Positions 17,143 to 25,731 of a stretch of DNA of 64,000 bases are shown here, in pieces. Numbering within the stretch: position 1 is the first letter of the stretch; each line of letters starts with the position of its first letter. Position numbers and translations under genes: made by a program. The stretch spans positions 1 to 64,000 of the forward strand of contig DAIUEJ010000009.1 in assembly GCA_036845225.1 (NCBI GenBank), given 5' to 3'. A model generated the notes under the pieces. That model was not told the origin of the DNA. It ran no database searches and saw only the letters and a program-made list of their open reading frames with translations. Source of the DNA: FEN-680 sp036845225. Its GTDB lineage: Bacteria > Actinomycetota > Geothermincolia > Fen-727 > Anoxymicrobiaceae.

Positions 17143-18018
17143 ATGATGGAAAAAGCTTTCAGATGGGCCCTCTGCCTCCTGCTGCTGGCTGTGCTCGCGG
17201 GCGCCGGCTGCAGCGGGGGCACCGACCCTTCCGTCACCACGGTCAACGGTGTGAAGATGGTCGCGCGCGCCAACGGCCGCTATTTTCAGGTCTACAACAA
17301 GGGCGCCTGGAACTGGCACGTCGCCAAGGGCGCCAACATAGGCGCCTCGATGCCTGGGCACTGGTTCGGAGAGCTGGCGATACCGAAGAAGACCTACGCC
17401 CGATGGCTGGACCAGATAGGAAGCATGGGCGCCAACAACATCCTCGTCTACGCGCTCATCGACCCCGGCTTCTACCAGGCGCTGGTGGAATACAACCGAG
17501 CGCACCCTGACAGACGCATCTGGCTCATCCAGCAGGTGTGGCCCAACGATGAGAATGCGCCCGGCAACCTCTACCAGCCGGCCTACGCCAATGCTTACGA
17601 GAAGGAGATCGAGCTGGACGTCGACGCCTTGATGGGCAAGGCGAACATCGGAGAGCGGACCGGGCTGGCATGGGGCAAATATACCGTTAACGTGATGCCT
17701 TACGTCCTGGGCATGCTGATCGGCCGGGAGCTCCAGACCACCGAGGTCAAGGCTACGGACGAGCAGAACCCGCAGAAGACCACCTTCCAGGGCCGTTTTG
17801 CGCAGACCACCCCGGTCGCCAGCCCTATGGAATCATGGGTCGCGGAGATGGCCGACACCCTCGCCGCGCGCATGCGCCACTACGTGTGGGATGCCCCGAC
17901 CGAGCCGCGCTTGACGATCTCGCCGCTCGACCGGGTCTGGAACCTGAAGGTGAGTCCGGCGGCTGCCGCGCCCGGGTTCAGGACGCAAACGTACTCGTCG
18001 AAGGCGCCGCCCGTGTAG
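17143..18018 (+). CDS. Lipoprotein with TIM-barrel-like glycosidase N-terminus, probably truncated
   Basis: The first ~25 residues are a lipoprotein signal peptide with lipobox LAGAGC, so the product should be anchored outside the membrane. Residues ~40-255 (KGANIGASMPGHWFGELAIP, then a segment with WLDQIGSMGANNILVY and DPGFYQALVEYNR) resemble the first half of a glycoside-hydrolase TIM barrel; the exact substrate is unknown. From about residue 252 (YVWDAPTEP) the frame runs antisense through the convergent gene below and ends in a low-quality tail. The C-terminal half of the barrel is missing. I infer a 3' truncation by deletion. Start ATG at 17143; ATG at 17146 is equally possible. Confidence 0.65.
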   Translation: MMEKAFRWALCLLLLAVLAGAGCSGGTDPSVTTVNGVKMVARANGRYFQVYNKGAWNWHVAKGANIGASMPGHWFGELAIPKKTYARWLDQIGSMGANNILVYALIDPGFYQALVEYNRAHPDRRIWLIQQVWPNDENAPGNLYQPAYANAYEKEIELDVDALMGKANIGERTGLAWGKYTVNVMPYVLGMLIGRELQTTEVKATDEQNPQKTTFQGRFAQTTPVASPMESWVAEMADTLAARMRHYVWDAPTEPRLTISPLDRVWNLKVSPAAAAPGFRTQTYSSKAPPV

Positions 18019-18506
18019 CCCTCGGCGAAGTACCACGTCTTCGAGGCGGCGGTCGCCGCGAACACGCAGTGGCCGCCCGGCCACCTGCCCTGGTAGTTGA
18101 AGTAGATCGGGCGCTCGACGACCAGGTCCCGCTGAAGCGACGTCAGCACGACAGACACCTCCCGGTCCTGGCCAACGGCGGCGTTGACGTCGACCGTGTA
18201 CCGCGACATGGGTTTTATGGAGTAAGTCTTGAGCTGCGAGCCACCCCCCTTGAACATGAAGGTAGCGTCGATGCTGGCGGTCGTGCTCTCAGGGTTGGCG
18301 ATGCACAGGTACTCCTGGAATCCGCTCCCGGTGTAGCCCTCGGCGAAGTACCAGGTGCCCGGCGCCGCTGAAGCCGTGGCCGCGATCGCCGCGCCCGGAA
18401 TAAGGAGCGCCACGATAAATGCGCAGAGGGTGCCCGCGACGACCGCCGCTGCGACGGCCGACCTCGTCCTCGGTTTCGGTAAAAGCCTGCGCTTACGCAA
18501 GGTCAC
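17880..18506 (-). CDS. Exported TWYFAEG-repeat (DUF5719-like) protein, probably truncated
   Basis: A signal peptide (residues ~1-44, basic start then hydrophobic run ending AAIAATASA) is followed by a repeat beginning TWYFAEGYTGSGFQEYLCIANP at residue 51 and a second copy starting at residue 157. Such repeats occur in tandem in exported surface proteins of actinobacteria. Repeat 2 stops after ~40 residues, whereas repeat 1 is ~105, and the last ~13 residues do not fit it. It overlaps the convergent lipoprotein gene by 139 nt. GTG start has GAGG 7 nt upstream. The function is unknown; cell-surface adhesion or envelope structure is a guess. Confidence 0.7.
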   Translation of the reverse strand: MTLRKRRLLPKPRTRSAVAAAVVAGTLCAFIVALLIPGAAIAATASAAPGTWYFAEGYTGSGFQEYLCIANPESTTASIDATFMFKGGGSQLKTYSIKPMSRYTVDVNAAVGQDREVSVVLTSLQRDLVVERPIYFNYQGRWPGGHCVFAATAASKTWYFAEGYTGGAFDEYVCVLNPGAAAAGLTFRFQTRSSGEIVKRGSVGASHT

Positions 18507-18714
18507 AGCATACCTCGAAGCACTTTCAGGAAATTCGCGCGCGGCCGGGCCCGGACCGTTTCCCGTTATTGCGCTGACACAGAATCTGACTCTGGCACTA
18601 TTTATATCGGCCGGAAGGCGGCATTCTCTTGAGCTGAGCTAGCAGAATCGGGCTCGTCAGGGGGCCGCCAGCCCCTGTTTGACCCTCACTGGCATAACTG
18701 GTAACTTGAGTGAC

Positions 18715-18978
18715 ATGACCGACTCCAAGAACTGCTGGGACATCAAGAAGTGCTCCGCCGCACAGTATCTGAACTGCAAGGCCTATCTTGAGAACAAGAA
18801 CTGCTGGGAGATCTCCAACCCGCGAGGCTCGCGCAGCTTGATGCTGTGCCTTCAGATGGGCTGCCCGGTCTACGAGCTCTACATGGACGAGATCGACAAG
18901 GAGATAGAGTACAGGCTGCGCATGATGTTCCCGTTCCTCGCCAGCATCGAAGAAGGCTCCAAGCCCACTCAGGAATAG
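18715..18978 (+). CDS. Small two-CW-type cysteine-rich protein
   Basis: This 87-aa protein has two Cys-Trp motifs, NCWDIKKC and NCWEIS, with further cysteines (NCKAY, LCLQMGCPVY). That is the pattern of the small 'two-CW domain' proteins, whose function is not known; metal or redox binding is plausible. The C-terminal third is helical and charged. I chose the ATG at 18715; an upstream TTG at 18679 is possible. Its end overlaps the convergent coaE end by 10 nt. Confidence 0.7.
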   Translation: MTDSKNCWDIKKCSAAQYLNCKAYLENKNCWEISNPRGSRSLMLCLQMGCPVYELYMDEIDKEIEYRLRMMFPFLASIEEGSKPTQE

Positions 18979-19634
18979 GCGGTCGCCGCGCGCCGCGCGA
19001 TCTCTTGCCAGAGCTCCTGCACCCTCAAGTGAAGGTCTTCGAGGGTCCCGTTGTTCTCGATGACGATGTCTGCCATCTCCACGCGCTTTGGATCCGGCAC
19101 CTGGCTTGCGATGCGGCTGCGCGCCTCGTCCTCGATCATCTTCCGCGACTCGACGAGCCTCTTCACCCGCGCATCCTCATCGGCGGTCAGCACGACCAGG
19201 ACGTCGAAGACTCCGGAGACGCCGGTGTCCACGATCAGGGCGGCGTCCAGGACCGCGGCGGGCACCTTGCCGCCTCCGAGTCCGTCAGCGTAGGAGGTGA
19301 CGCGCTTCACCATCTCGGAGAAGATCGCGGGGTGCGTGATGCTGTTCAGGAGCTGGAGCCTGTCGGGCTTTCCGAAGACGAGCGCCGCGAGAGCCGCGCG
19401 GTCGATGTCTCCCCGAGAGTCGAGGATTCTGTCGCCGAACTCCTGCACGAGCTTCTGGTGGGTGGGAGTGCCGGAAAGGACCACTTCGCGCGCCACCTGA
19501 TCGGCGTCGACCACGAATGCGCCGAGCCGGAGCAGCTCCCGGTCGACTTCGGTCTTCCCGGAGGCGATGCCTCCTGTCAGGCCGACGATGGTGAGCCGCT
19601 CGCCAGCGGGCCCCCACACCTCAGGATGGCCCAA
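18969..19634 (-). CDS. coaE: Dephospho-CoA kinase
   Basis: CoaE catalyses the last step of coenzyme A synthesis, phosphorylation of dephospho-CoA. The P-loop is GLTGGIASGKT at residues 18-28. The segments VVDADQVAREVV, THPAIFSEM and RKMIEDEARSRIASQ are family hallmarks. The 221-aa length includes ~14 extra N-terminal residues. TTG at 19634 is supported by AGGAG 6 nt upstream, overlapping the rpsA stop region. It follows rpsA by two bases and is co-transcribed with it. Confidence 0.94.
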   Translation of the reverse strand: MGHPEVWGPAGERLTIVGLTGGIASGKTEVDRELLRLGAFVVDADQVAREVVLSGTPTHQKLVQEFGDRILDSRGDIDRAALAALVFGKPDRLQLLNSITHPAIFSEMVKRVTSYADGLGGGKVPAAVLDAALIVDTGVSGVFDVLVVLTADEDARVKRLVESRKMIEDEARSRIASQVPDPKRVEMADIVIENNGTLEDLHLRVQELWQEIARRAATAYS

Positions 19635-19636
19635 AC

Positions 19637-21514
19637 CTACTCCTGCTGCCCTTTGCGCTTCATGTCGGCAAGTATGGATTCGAGCGACCCGTCTTCGCCC
19701 GCTCCTTCGCGAAGGCTCTCTTCGGCCTCGACCTCACCGGCTTCGACCGGCTCCGGCTCCTCCGATGCCTCCGCCACTTCTTCCGCCGTGGGCTCTATCG
19801 CTTCTACCGCCTCGGCAACCGCCTCGAGCTCTTCAGCCGCCTCCTCTATCGCCTCCGCTACAACGGCTTCGACGACGGCCTCCTCGACTGCTTCCTCGAT
19901 AGCCTCTTCGACGATCTCTTCAACGATAGCTTCCTCGATAGCCTCTTCGACGATCTCTTCAACGATGGCTTCCTCGATAGCCTCTTCGACGATCTCTTCA
20001 ACGATGGCTTCCTCGACGGCTTCCTCGATGGCCTCCGCCTCGGCCTCCGCGTAGGCAGCCGTAGCGCTTTCGAGCTCACCGCCCTGTTCCGCCGCAGTGA
20101 CCTCCGCCTCGATGTTCTCGACCGCAGCCGCGATCTCAGCCGCCTCGGAGGCGATATCCGCCATCGCTACGGGAGGCTCGGCCGGCTCGGTGTCCGCTGC
20201 CTCCGAAATGCTCTCCTCGAACTCTTCGGCGTCCACGAGCTCGGGCTCGCCGGCAGCCTCATCCTCGTAGCGGTATTCGACCTCGCCAGGCGCGGAGAGC
20301 TGCTTGAGGCTCAGCGATATCCGACGGCGGTCGAGGTCGATGTCGATTATCTTCGCGTCCACCTCTTCGCCGACGGACACGACCTCTTCGGGGAACTCGA
20401 TGTGCTCCCAGGCGAGCTCGGATATATGGACGAGCCCTTCCACGCCCGGCGCTATCTCGACGAAGGCCCCGAACGGCACCAGCTTGGTGACCTTGCCGTG
20501 TACCGTCGACCCTGCCGGCTTCTCCTTGGCGAGCTTCTCCCAAGGGTCCTCCTGCGCCTTCTTCAGCGACAGCGAGACCCGCTCGCGCTCGAGGTCCACG
20601 TCCAGTATCTCGACGGTGACCTCGTCCCCTACGGCGAGCACTTCGGAAGGATGGTCGACGTGGCTCCAGGACAGTTCCGAGATGTGGATCAGCCCGTCCA
20701 CCCCGCCGAGGTCGACGAACGCGCCGAAGTTCACGATGCTCGACACGGTGCCGGCATGCTTCGAGCCCTTCTCCAGGCTCTCCAGGAACTCCTTGCGCTC
20801 GGTCGACTTCTGCTTCTCCAGGTACGCCCGGCGCGACAGGACCACGTTGTTCCTGTTCTTGTCGAGCTCGATTATCTTGGCCTCCAGCGATTGTCCCAGG
20901 AACTGGCTGAGGTCTTTCACACGCCTCATGTCCACCAGCGACGCCGGCAGGAACCCGCGCAGGCCGATGTCCAGGATGAGGCCTCCCTTGACGACCTCGA
21001 TGACCTCACCCTCCACTATGCCGTCCTCGTCCTTGATCCGCTCGATGTTGCCCCAGGCACGCTCGTACTGGGCCCTCTTCTTGGAGAGGATGAGGCGGCC
21101 TTCCTTGTCCTCCTTCTGGAGGACGAGCGCCTCGAGTTCATCTCCGGGCTGGACTATCTCCGCCGGCTTGACGTCGTACCGGATCGACAGCTCGCGCGCC
21201 GGTATCACGCCTTCCGATTTGTATCCTATGTCGAGGAGGACCTCCTCCTTGTCGACCCTCACCACCGTCCCGTGCACGATGTCGCCTTCGTTGAATATCT
21301 TGATAGTGCCATCGTAGTCGGGCACTTTCTGGCTCTCCTCTGGCGGCAGTCCGAGGCTCGCCAGCGACTCCCTTGCCTCGGCGCCGGTCAAAAGGCTCTC
21401 TTCGTCTTCGTCCATCTCCCTTGCGTCCGTCTCCGCAGGTTGCGCAGTCTCTTCCATCGGTGTCTCGTCGGCGTTTGCAGCGTCGTCAGTGGTGTTCAGG
21501 TCCTCGTCTGTCAT
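19637..21514 (-). CDS. rpsA: Ribosomal protein S1 with long acidic repeat tail
   Basis: S1 binds mRNA on the 30S subunit. Four S1 RNA-binding domains lie at roughly residues 70-140, 157-225, 240-310 and 325-395 (GTVVRVDKEEVLLDIGYKSE; GAFVDLGGVDGLIHISEL; GAFVEIAPGVEGLVHISEL). The remaining ~225 residues are an acidic Glu/Ala/Ile/Val tail with 13-residue repeats that would form helix. Four-domain S1 is usual for actinobacteria, but the tail is unusually long. ATG at 21514 has GGAAGGA 9 nt upstream; a TTG six codons earlier is less likely. An AT-rich box (TATATA at 21549-21554) may belong to its promoter. Confidence 0.95.
   Translation of the reverse strand: MTDEDLNTTDDAANADETPMEETAQPAETDAREMDEDEESLLTGAEARESLASLGLPPEESQKVPDYDGTIKIFNEGDIVHGTVVRVDKEEVLLDIGYKSEGVIPARELSIRYDVKPAEIVQPGDELEALVLQKEDKEGRLILSKKRAQYERAWGNIERIKDEDGIVEGEVIEVVKGGLILDIGLRGFLPASLVDMRRVKDLSQFLGQSLEAKIIELDKNRNNVVLSRRAYLEKQKSTERKEFLESLEKGSKHAGTVSSIVNFGAFVDLGGVDGLIHISELSWSHVDHPSEVLAVGDEVTVEILDVDLERERVSLSLKKAQEDPWEKLAKEKPAGSTVHGKVTKLVPFGAFVEIAPGVEGLVHISELAWEHIEFPEEVVSVGEEVDAKIIDIDLDRRRISLSLKQLSAPGEVEYRYEDEAAGEPELVDAEEFEESISEAADTEPAEPPVAMADIASEAAEIAAAVENIEAEVTAAEQGGELESATAAYAEAEAEAIEEAVEEAIVEEIVEEAIEEAIVEEIVEEAIEEAIVEEIVEEAIEEAVEEAVVEAVVAEAIEEAAEELEAVAEAVEAIEPTAEEVAEASEEPEPVEAGEVEAEESLREGAGEDGSLESILADMKRKGQQE
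19891..20007. repeat. Three 39-bp tandem repeats in rpsA
   Basis: Three near-identical 39-base units begin at 19891, 19930 and 19969. Each codes for a 13-residue acidic unit of the type EEAIVEEIVEEAI in the S1 tail. Copy number can vary by slippage without breaking frame. Confidence 0.9.
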
Positions 21515-21665
21515 CGTTGTTTTTCCTTCCAATAGCCGGTACGTACGCTATATAGAAACACATACCTTTTGACCTCGCAAGTTGGCCGCGCGCGGCCTCT
21601 CGCGGCCGGTCGGCGGGTGGGTGCAGGGTGCGGCTCTCGGGCTCGTCACGCATGGCGTCATGGGA

Positions 21666-24374
21666 TCATTGCTTGGCCTGGCCCCAGTTCTCGTAGACGC
21701 CGATGTCGACCTTGAGCGGCACAAGCATGTCAATGGCGCCCATCATCCTTTCCCGGACGAGGCCCCTCAGTTCTTCGACTTCATCGGGGGCCGCGTCGAA
21801 TATGAGCTCGTCGTGTATCTGCAGGGTCATTCGCGAGCGCAGTCCCCCCTCCGCCACCGCGGCTGCCGCGTCGACCATCGCCTTCTTGATTATGTCGGCC
21901 GCCGTGCCCTGCAGAGGCGTGTTGATCGCCAGCCGCTCGCCGAGCTCCCTGGTCTGCCTGTTGGGGCTCGCCAGCTCGGGGATGAAGCGCCTGCGGCCGA
22001 GCAGCGTCACCCCGTAGCCCCTCCTCGTGGCTTCTTCGATGCAATCGTCGCGGTATCTGGCGACCCCGCCGTATGTGGCGAAGTAGGTGTCGATGTAGGC
22101 GGTGGCGTCCTCCATGCTTATCCCCAGACGCGACGACAGCCCGTAGTACCCCATGCCGTAGACGACCCCGAAGTTGACGACCTTGGCCATGCGCCTCATC
22201 TCGCCGGTGACCTCCTCGGCGGGCACCCCGAACACCAGGGACGCGGTCTCGCTGTGTATGTCCGCGTCCCGCTCGAAGGCTGCCAGCAGAAGCCCGTCGC
22301 GGGACATGTGCGCGAGCACGCGCAGCTCGATCTGCGAGTAGTCCGCGACCAGCATCTTCCAGCCCGGCTCCCCTGGGATGAAAGCCTCGCGGATCTTTCG
22401 CCCGACTTCGGTACGGACCGGGATGTTCTGCACGTTGGGGTTGCTGGACGAGATCCGACCGGTGGCCGTGGCGGTCTGGTTGAACAGCGAGTGCACCCTT
22501 CCTGTCGACTCGCACACCAGCGCCGGCAGCACGTCGAAATACGTCGACTTCAGCTTCGAGTACTCCCTGTACTCGATCACCTTGGCGGCGATCTCGTGCG
22601 AATCGCGAAGCGCCTCGAGCACCGACACGTCTGTGGAGTAGCCCGTTTTGGTCTTCTTCTGCGCAGGCAGGCCCAGCTCGTCGAACAGGACCTGGGCGAG
22701 CTGCCGCGTCGAGCCTATCTTGAACTCGTGGCCGGCCAGCGCGTAGATGTCCTGCTCCAGGCTGCCCAGGATGCCGGCGGCTTCTTCAGAGAGCGACCGC
22801 AGCGCCCCGGCGTCCAGCGCAACCCCCGTCTCTTCCATCTCTTTGAGCACGAACGCGAGCGGCAGCTCCACCTCTTCGAGAAGGCTCCTCATCCCGAGGG
22901 CGTGGAGCTTCTCTTCAAGGACCGGCTTCAGGTGATAGACCCTGCCTGCGTCGGTGGCGGCCTTCACGTCTTCCTCGTGATACCAGTCGCTGTCCGGCTC
23001 GTCCAGGAGAGACGGCTGGACACCGCGTTCGCGCCATTCCTCGTGCCCGGCCACCGTCACCGACCCGCCCAGGTTCCTCTCCCAGATGTCCCAGAGGTGG
23101 TACGTCCCGAGCGACGGGTTCTCCAGGTAAGCCGCGAGCACCGTGTCGAAAGAGACGCTCCTTGCGACGATCGCTTCTTTGTCGAGCGCCTCGAGGGTCG
23201 CCTTCGCGTCGTGAAACCATTTCTCGACGCCCTCCGACTCCACGAGAGCCCGTGCTGTGCCGAACGCCCCGCCGTCATCCGGCCGGGCGACCATTACGCT
23301 CTTCGCGGTGGCGAGCGCCAGGGCGACCAGCCTCACTTCGCAGAAGCCCGAACCACTGAGGATGGAGGACACCCCCACGGCCCCGGCCTCTTCCGCCTCG
23401 CGCGCGAAAGATGCCAGCGCGCTCATGTCGGACGGATCGACCATCGCATATTCGATCGACTCCCCATGGGCCTCGGCGCCCTCCGGCAACTGGGTGCCGT
23501 ACATCTCCATGAAGCGCTTGGCCAGCGTCTTGAACTCCAGGGCGGAGAGGTAGTCCAGCACCTCGTGCTTATCCCAATCGGCAAACGAGACCTTCGTGAT
23601 ATCGAGTTCGATGGGCACGTCGGTATCGAGCCGGGAGAGCTTCCTCGAGAGGAACGCGATGTCCCGGTTCTCCTCGAGAGCGCTCTTCCTCTTCGCGCCG
23701 GTTATCTCCCCCAGGTGCTCGTAGAGCCCCTCGAGCGAACCGTACTGGCTTATCAAGGCCGAGGCCCCTTTCTCGCCGATGCCGGGGACCCCGGGGATGT
23801 TGTCGGAGGCGTCGCCCTTGAGGCCGGCCACGTCAGGAAGCTGCCCGGGGGTGACACCGTACTTCTGGACCACAGCCTCCGGGTCGAACGAGACCGTCTC
23901 GGTGATACCCTTGCCGGTCATCACCACCCTGACGCCGGGCCGGACCAACTGGAGCGTGTCGCGATCGCCGGTGACGATCACAGCCTCGTCTCCCAGCTCG
24001 GCGGCCCTGAGAGCGATCGTCGCGAGCACGTCGTCGGCCTCGTGGCCCGTTACCGTGACGATCGGTATCCTCATGTGGCCCAGAAGGTGCTCGATCATCT
24101 CGATCTGTCCGCGCAGCTCGTCGGGCATGGTCGGCCGGTGCGCTTTGTATTCGGGGAACTCGTGGGTCCTCTTCAGTTCGGAGCGAGGGCCGTCAAGGGC
24201 GACGACGACCGCGTCGGGCTTCTCCTCGTCGAGGACTTTCAAGAGCATGCTGGTGAAGCCGTAGAGGGCATTGGTCGGTTGGCCCCCGGTCGTGGTCATG
24301 GTCGCGGGCAGCGCGAAGAAAGCCCTGTAGGCAAGGCTGTGGCCGTCCAGCAGCAGTACTTTTCTTTCAGCCAA
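21666..24374 (-). CDS. polA: DNA polymerase I
   Basis: PolA fills repair gaps and removes Okazaki primers. The N-terminal 5'-3' nuclease (about residues 1-290) has LLLDGHSLAYRAFFALP, GHEADDVLATIA and GLKGDASDNIPGVPGIGEKGA. The middle 3'-5' exonuclease-like region (about 300-480) lacks the DxE of exonuclease motif I, so proofreading is probably absent. The polymerase domain (about 500-902) has VADYSQIELRVLAHMS, the region RRMAKVVNFGVVYGMG, and LQIHDELIFD. The 902-aa length is typical. TTG start has GAGAGG 8 nt ahead. The 130-nt gap to rpsA holds a GC-rich palindrome (21584-21597) but no T-run. Confidence 0.96.
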   Translation of the reverse strand: MAERKVLLLDGHSLAYRAFFALPATMTTTGGQPTNALYGFTSMLLKVLDEEKPDAVVVALDGPRSELKRTHEFPEYKAHRPTMPDELRGQIEMIEHLLGHMRIPIVTVTGHEADDVLATIALRAAELGDEAVIVTGDRDTLQLVRPGVRVVMTGKGITETVSFDPEAVVQKYGVTPGQLPDVAGLKGDASDNIPGVPGIGEKGASALISQYGSLEGLYEHLGEITGAKRKSALEENRDIAFLSRKLSRLDTDVPIELDITKVSFADWDKHEVLDYLSALEFKTLAKRFMEMYGTQLPEGAEAHGESIEYAMVDPSDMSALASFAREAEEAGAVGVSSILSGSGFCEVRLVALALATAKSVMVARPDDGGAFGTARALVESEGVEKWFHDAKATLEALDKEAIVARSVSFDTVLAAYLENPSLGTYHLWDIWERNLGGSVTVAGHEEWRERGVQPSLLDEPDSDWYHEEDVKAATDAGRVYHLKPVLEEKLHALGMRSLLEEVELPLAFVLKEMEETGVALDAGALRSLSEEAAGILGSLEQDIYALAGHEFKIGSTRQLAQVLFDELGLPAQKKTKTGYSTDVSVLEALRDSHEIAAKVIEYREYSKLKSTYFDVLPALVCESTGRVHSLFNQTATATGRISSSNPNVQNIPVRTEVGRKIREAFIPGEPGWKMLVADYSQIELRVLAHMSRDGLLLAAFERDADIHSETASLVFGVPAEEVTGEMRRMAKVVNFGVVYGMGYYGLSSRLGISMEDATAYIDTYFATYGGVARYRDDCIEEATRRGYGVTLLGRRRFIPELASPNRQTRELGERLAINTPLQGTAADIIKKAMVDAAAAVAEGGLRSRMTLQIHDELIFDAAPDEVEELRGLVRERMMGAIDMLVPLKVDIGVYENWGQAKQ

Positions 24375-24428
24375 ACCGCGCGCCTCTCTATCGCGTCCGC
24401 TTCTTCAGCTTCTGGATTCGCCCCCGGC

Positions 24429-25166
24429 TCACACGAACCTTGATGCTCCTGACGGGCAGTGTGTCACGCACAGGCCGCATCCGTAGCACCTGCCGACCCG
24501 AGCTTTACCGTCCTCACCGACAGTCCTCTCCTCGAACGGGCACACCTCGACACAGCGGCCGCAGCCTTCACAGCCCGCAGCATGCACATACGACCTCATC
24601 AGGCCCCTGTGAAACGGGTAACGATCCGTGCCGTAGTGCGCCCGGGACAGCAAGGGCAGGCAGCCGTCCGAGCAGCAGTTGCAGATGACGAAGTAGCTGC
24701 CGCCGCTCCCGGTGTCGAGGTGGGCATACGCTATCTGCGCGAGCCCCTTCCGGTGGCAATCGTTACAGAGGGAGAGCGCCTCGTCCACGCCGATCTCCCG
24801 GTAATCTTCGGGAAAGAGACCGGTCCAGACCCCAAAGCCCGTCCGGATGACTATGTCGGTCTCCAGCGGATGGGAGCATCCGGCGTGGGCGAGCCTGCAG
24901 CGGCAGGGCCCGACCGCTACCCGCGAGCCTTGCTTGAGGAATCCTTCGAGCTCGACCGGCGACAGCGGCGTTCCGGCTATGCCCCACTTCGCGGACGGGT
25001 AGGCGAGCGTCCAGTAGACGAGCTCGCTCACGGCGCGATGACGCATCGCCCGGCTGGAAAGCAGCCGGTAGAGTATCGAAAGGAGTCGCACCTCGTGGCG
25101 GGCATACAGCCCCAGGATGAAGAGCCTGGTCGGGCTTTCCTCTCCGGCTGTGATGTGTGCAAGCAT
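24429..25166 (-). CDS. Cysteine-rich 4Fe-4S ferredoxin-type protein
   Basis: The C-terminal third holds two [4Fe-4S] motifs, CEGCGRCVEVCP (residues ~199-210) and CYGCGLCVTHCP (~227-238). Upstream are three more cysteine groups: PCRCRLAHAGC (~87-97), CNDCH (~134-138) and CNCCSDGC (~162-169). It resembles iron-sulfur proteins of unknown role; an electron-transfer or cofactor-binding job is likely. ATG at 25166 is chosen because GGAG lies 6 nt upstream. The longer frame would run through the tRNA gene. It lies 54 nt upstream of polA on the same strand. No redox partner is adjacent. Confidence 0.8.
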   Translation of the reverse strand: MLAHITAGEESPTRLFILGLYARHEVRLLSILYRLLSSRAMRHRAVSELVYWTLAYPSAKWGIAGTPLSPVELEGFLKQGSRVAVGPCRCRLAHAGCSHPLETDIVIRTGFGVWTGLFPEDYREIGVDEALSLCNDCHRKGLAQIAYAHLDTGSGGSYFVICNCCSDGCLPLLSRAHYGTDRYPFHRGLMRSYVHAAGCEGCGRCVEVCPFEERTVGEDGKARVGRCYGCGLCVTHCPSGASRFV

Positions 25167-25192
25167 TGGCGCTCCGTGACGGGTATTCCAGT

Positions 25193-25201
25193 TGCTATAA
25201 T
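25193..25201 (+). promoter_or_regulatory. Extended -10 promoter of tRNA-Leu
   Basis: TGCTATAAT is a perfect TATAAT with a TGn extension, 12 nt before the tRNA 5' end. No good -35 box is seen. It is divergent from the ferredoxin gene that starts at 25166. Confidence 0.7.
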
Positions 25202-25213
25202 ATCCCATGATGT

Positions 25214-25300
25214 GCCGAAGTGGCGGAATGGTAGACGCGCTGGTCTCAAAAACCAGTGGGGTGACACCCCGTCCCGGTTCGAGTCCGGGCTTCGGCACCA
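25214..25300 (+). tRNA. tRNA-Leu (anticodon CAA)
   Basis: The acceptor stem GCCGAAG pairs with CTTCGGC at 25290-25296, followed by discriminator A and an encoded CCA end. The anticodon stem CTGGT/ACCAG closes the loop CTCAAAA, giving anticodon CAA (codon UUG). A long variable arm (GGGGTGACACCCC) and T-arm GGTTCGAGTCC confirm a class II leucine tRNA. Confidence 0.97.
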
Positions 25301-25403
25301 GCACTCGTTCAACGACTCTGCAGCACCCTGCCACAGACGGACACTTACCGCGAGTGGGCGCAATGAAGAACGTTCACGGTTGGCGGGCCTGAGACGGGGT
25401 GGG

Positions 25404-25643
25404 CTATTTCTTCGCCGGAGCGGCAGGCTTTTCGATCGGCCTTGCGATGTAGATGGCGATGAGCCCGAAGACAGGTAAGAAGAAGCCGATGATGAACCAC
25501 CACTGCATGCTCCGGCCTTTGCGGGCCGCGACGGCCCCGGCCCAGGTGCCGAAGATGATCGCAAGCACCAGCGCGCCGAACATCAAATAGGTCCAGCCGC
25601 TGGACCAGGGTATGAGCGCTTTCGCCACAAGCGACATGAGCAT
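25404..25643 (-). CDS. Small two-helix membrane protein
   Basis: This 79-aa protein has two predicted transmembrane segments (about residues 18-40 and 47-68) separated by a short basic turn (AARKGRSM), and a lysine/proline/alanine tail. I do not recognise the family beyond a superficial likeness to small inner-membrane proteins. ATG has GGAGG 9 nt upstream, which supports translation. It stands alone between the tRNA and the zinc-ribbon gene. The 103 nt between it and the tRNA show nothing notable. Confidence 0.65.
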   Translation of the reverse strand: MLMSLVAKALIPWSSGWTYLMFGALVLAIIFGTWAGAVAARKGRSMQWWFIIGFFLPVFGLIAIYIARPIEKPAAPAKK

Positions 25644-25731
25644 CTGCTCTTACCTCCATACGTACGTGTACACGACAGCCAGATGATACCAGATAACGGC
25701 TCGGCCGGACATCTTCATCCGGCCGGGATCA

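Noticed and set aside
18355..18642. 95-codon plus-strand frame in the promoter region of the repeat protein
   Set aside because: It overlaps the signal-peptide region of the minus gene in antisense and has no ribosome-binding site or homology pattern.
21582..24443. 953-codon open frame opposite polA
   Set aside because: Antisense shadow of a conserved gene with no domain of its own.
25167..25334. N-terminal extension of the cysteine-rich ferredoxin
   Set aside because: It would run through the tRNA-Leu gene and its promoter; a ribosome-binding site supports the start at 25166.
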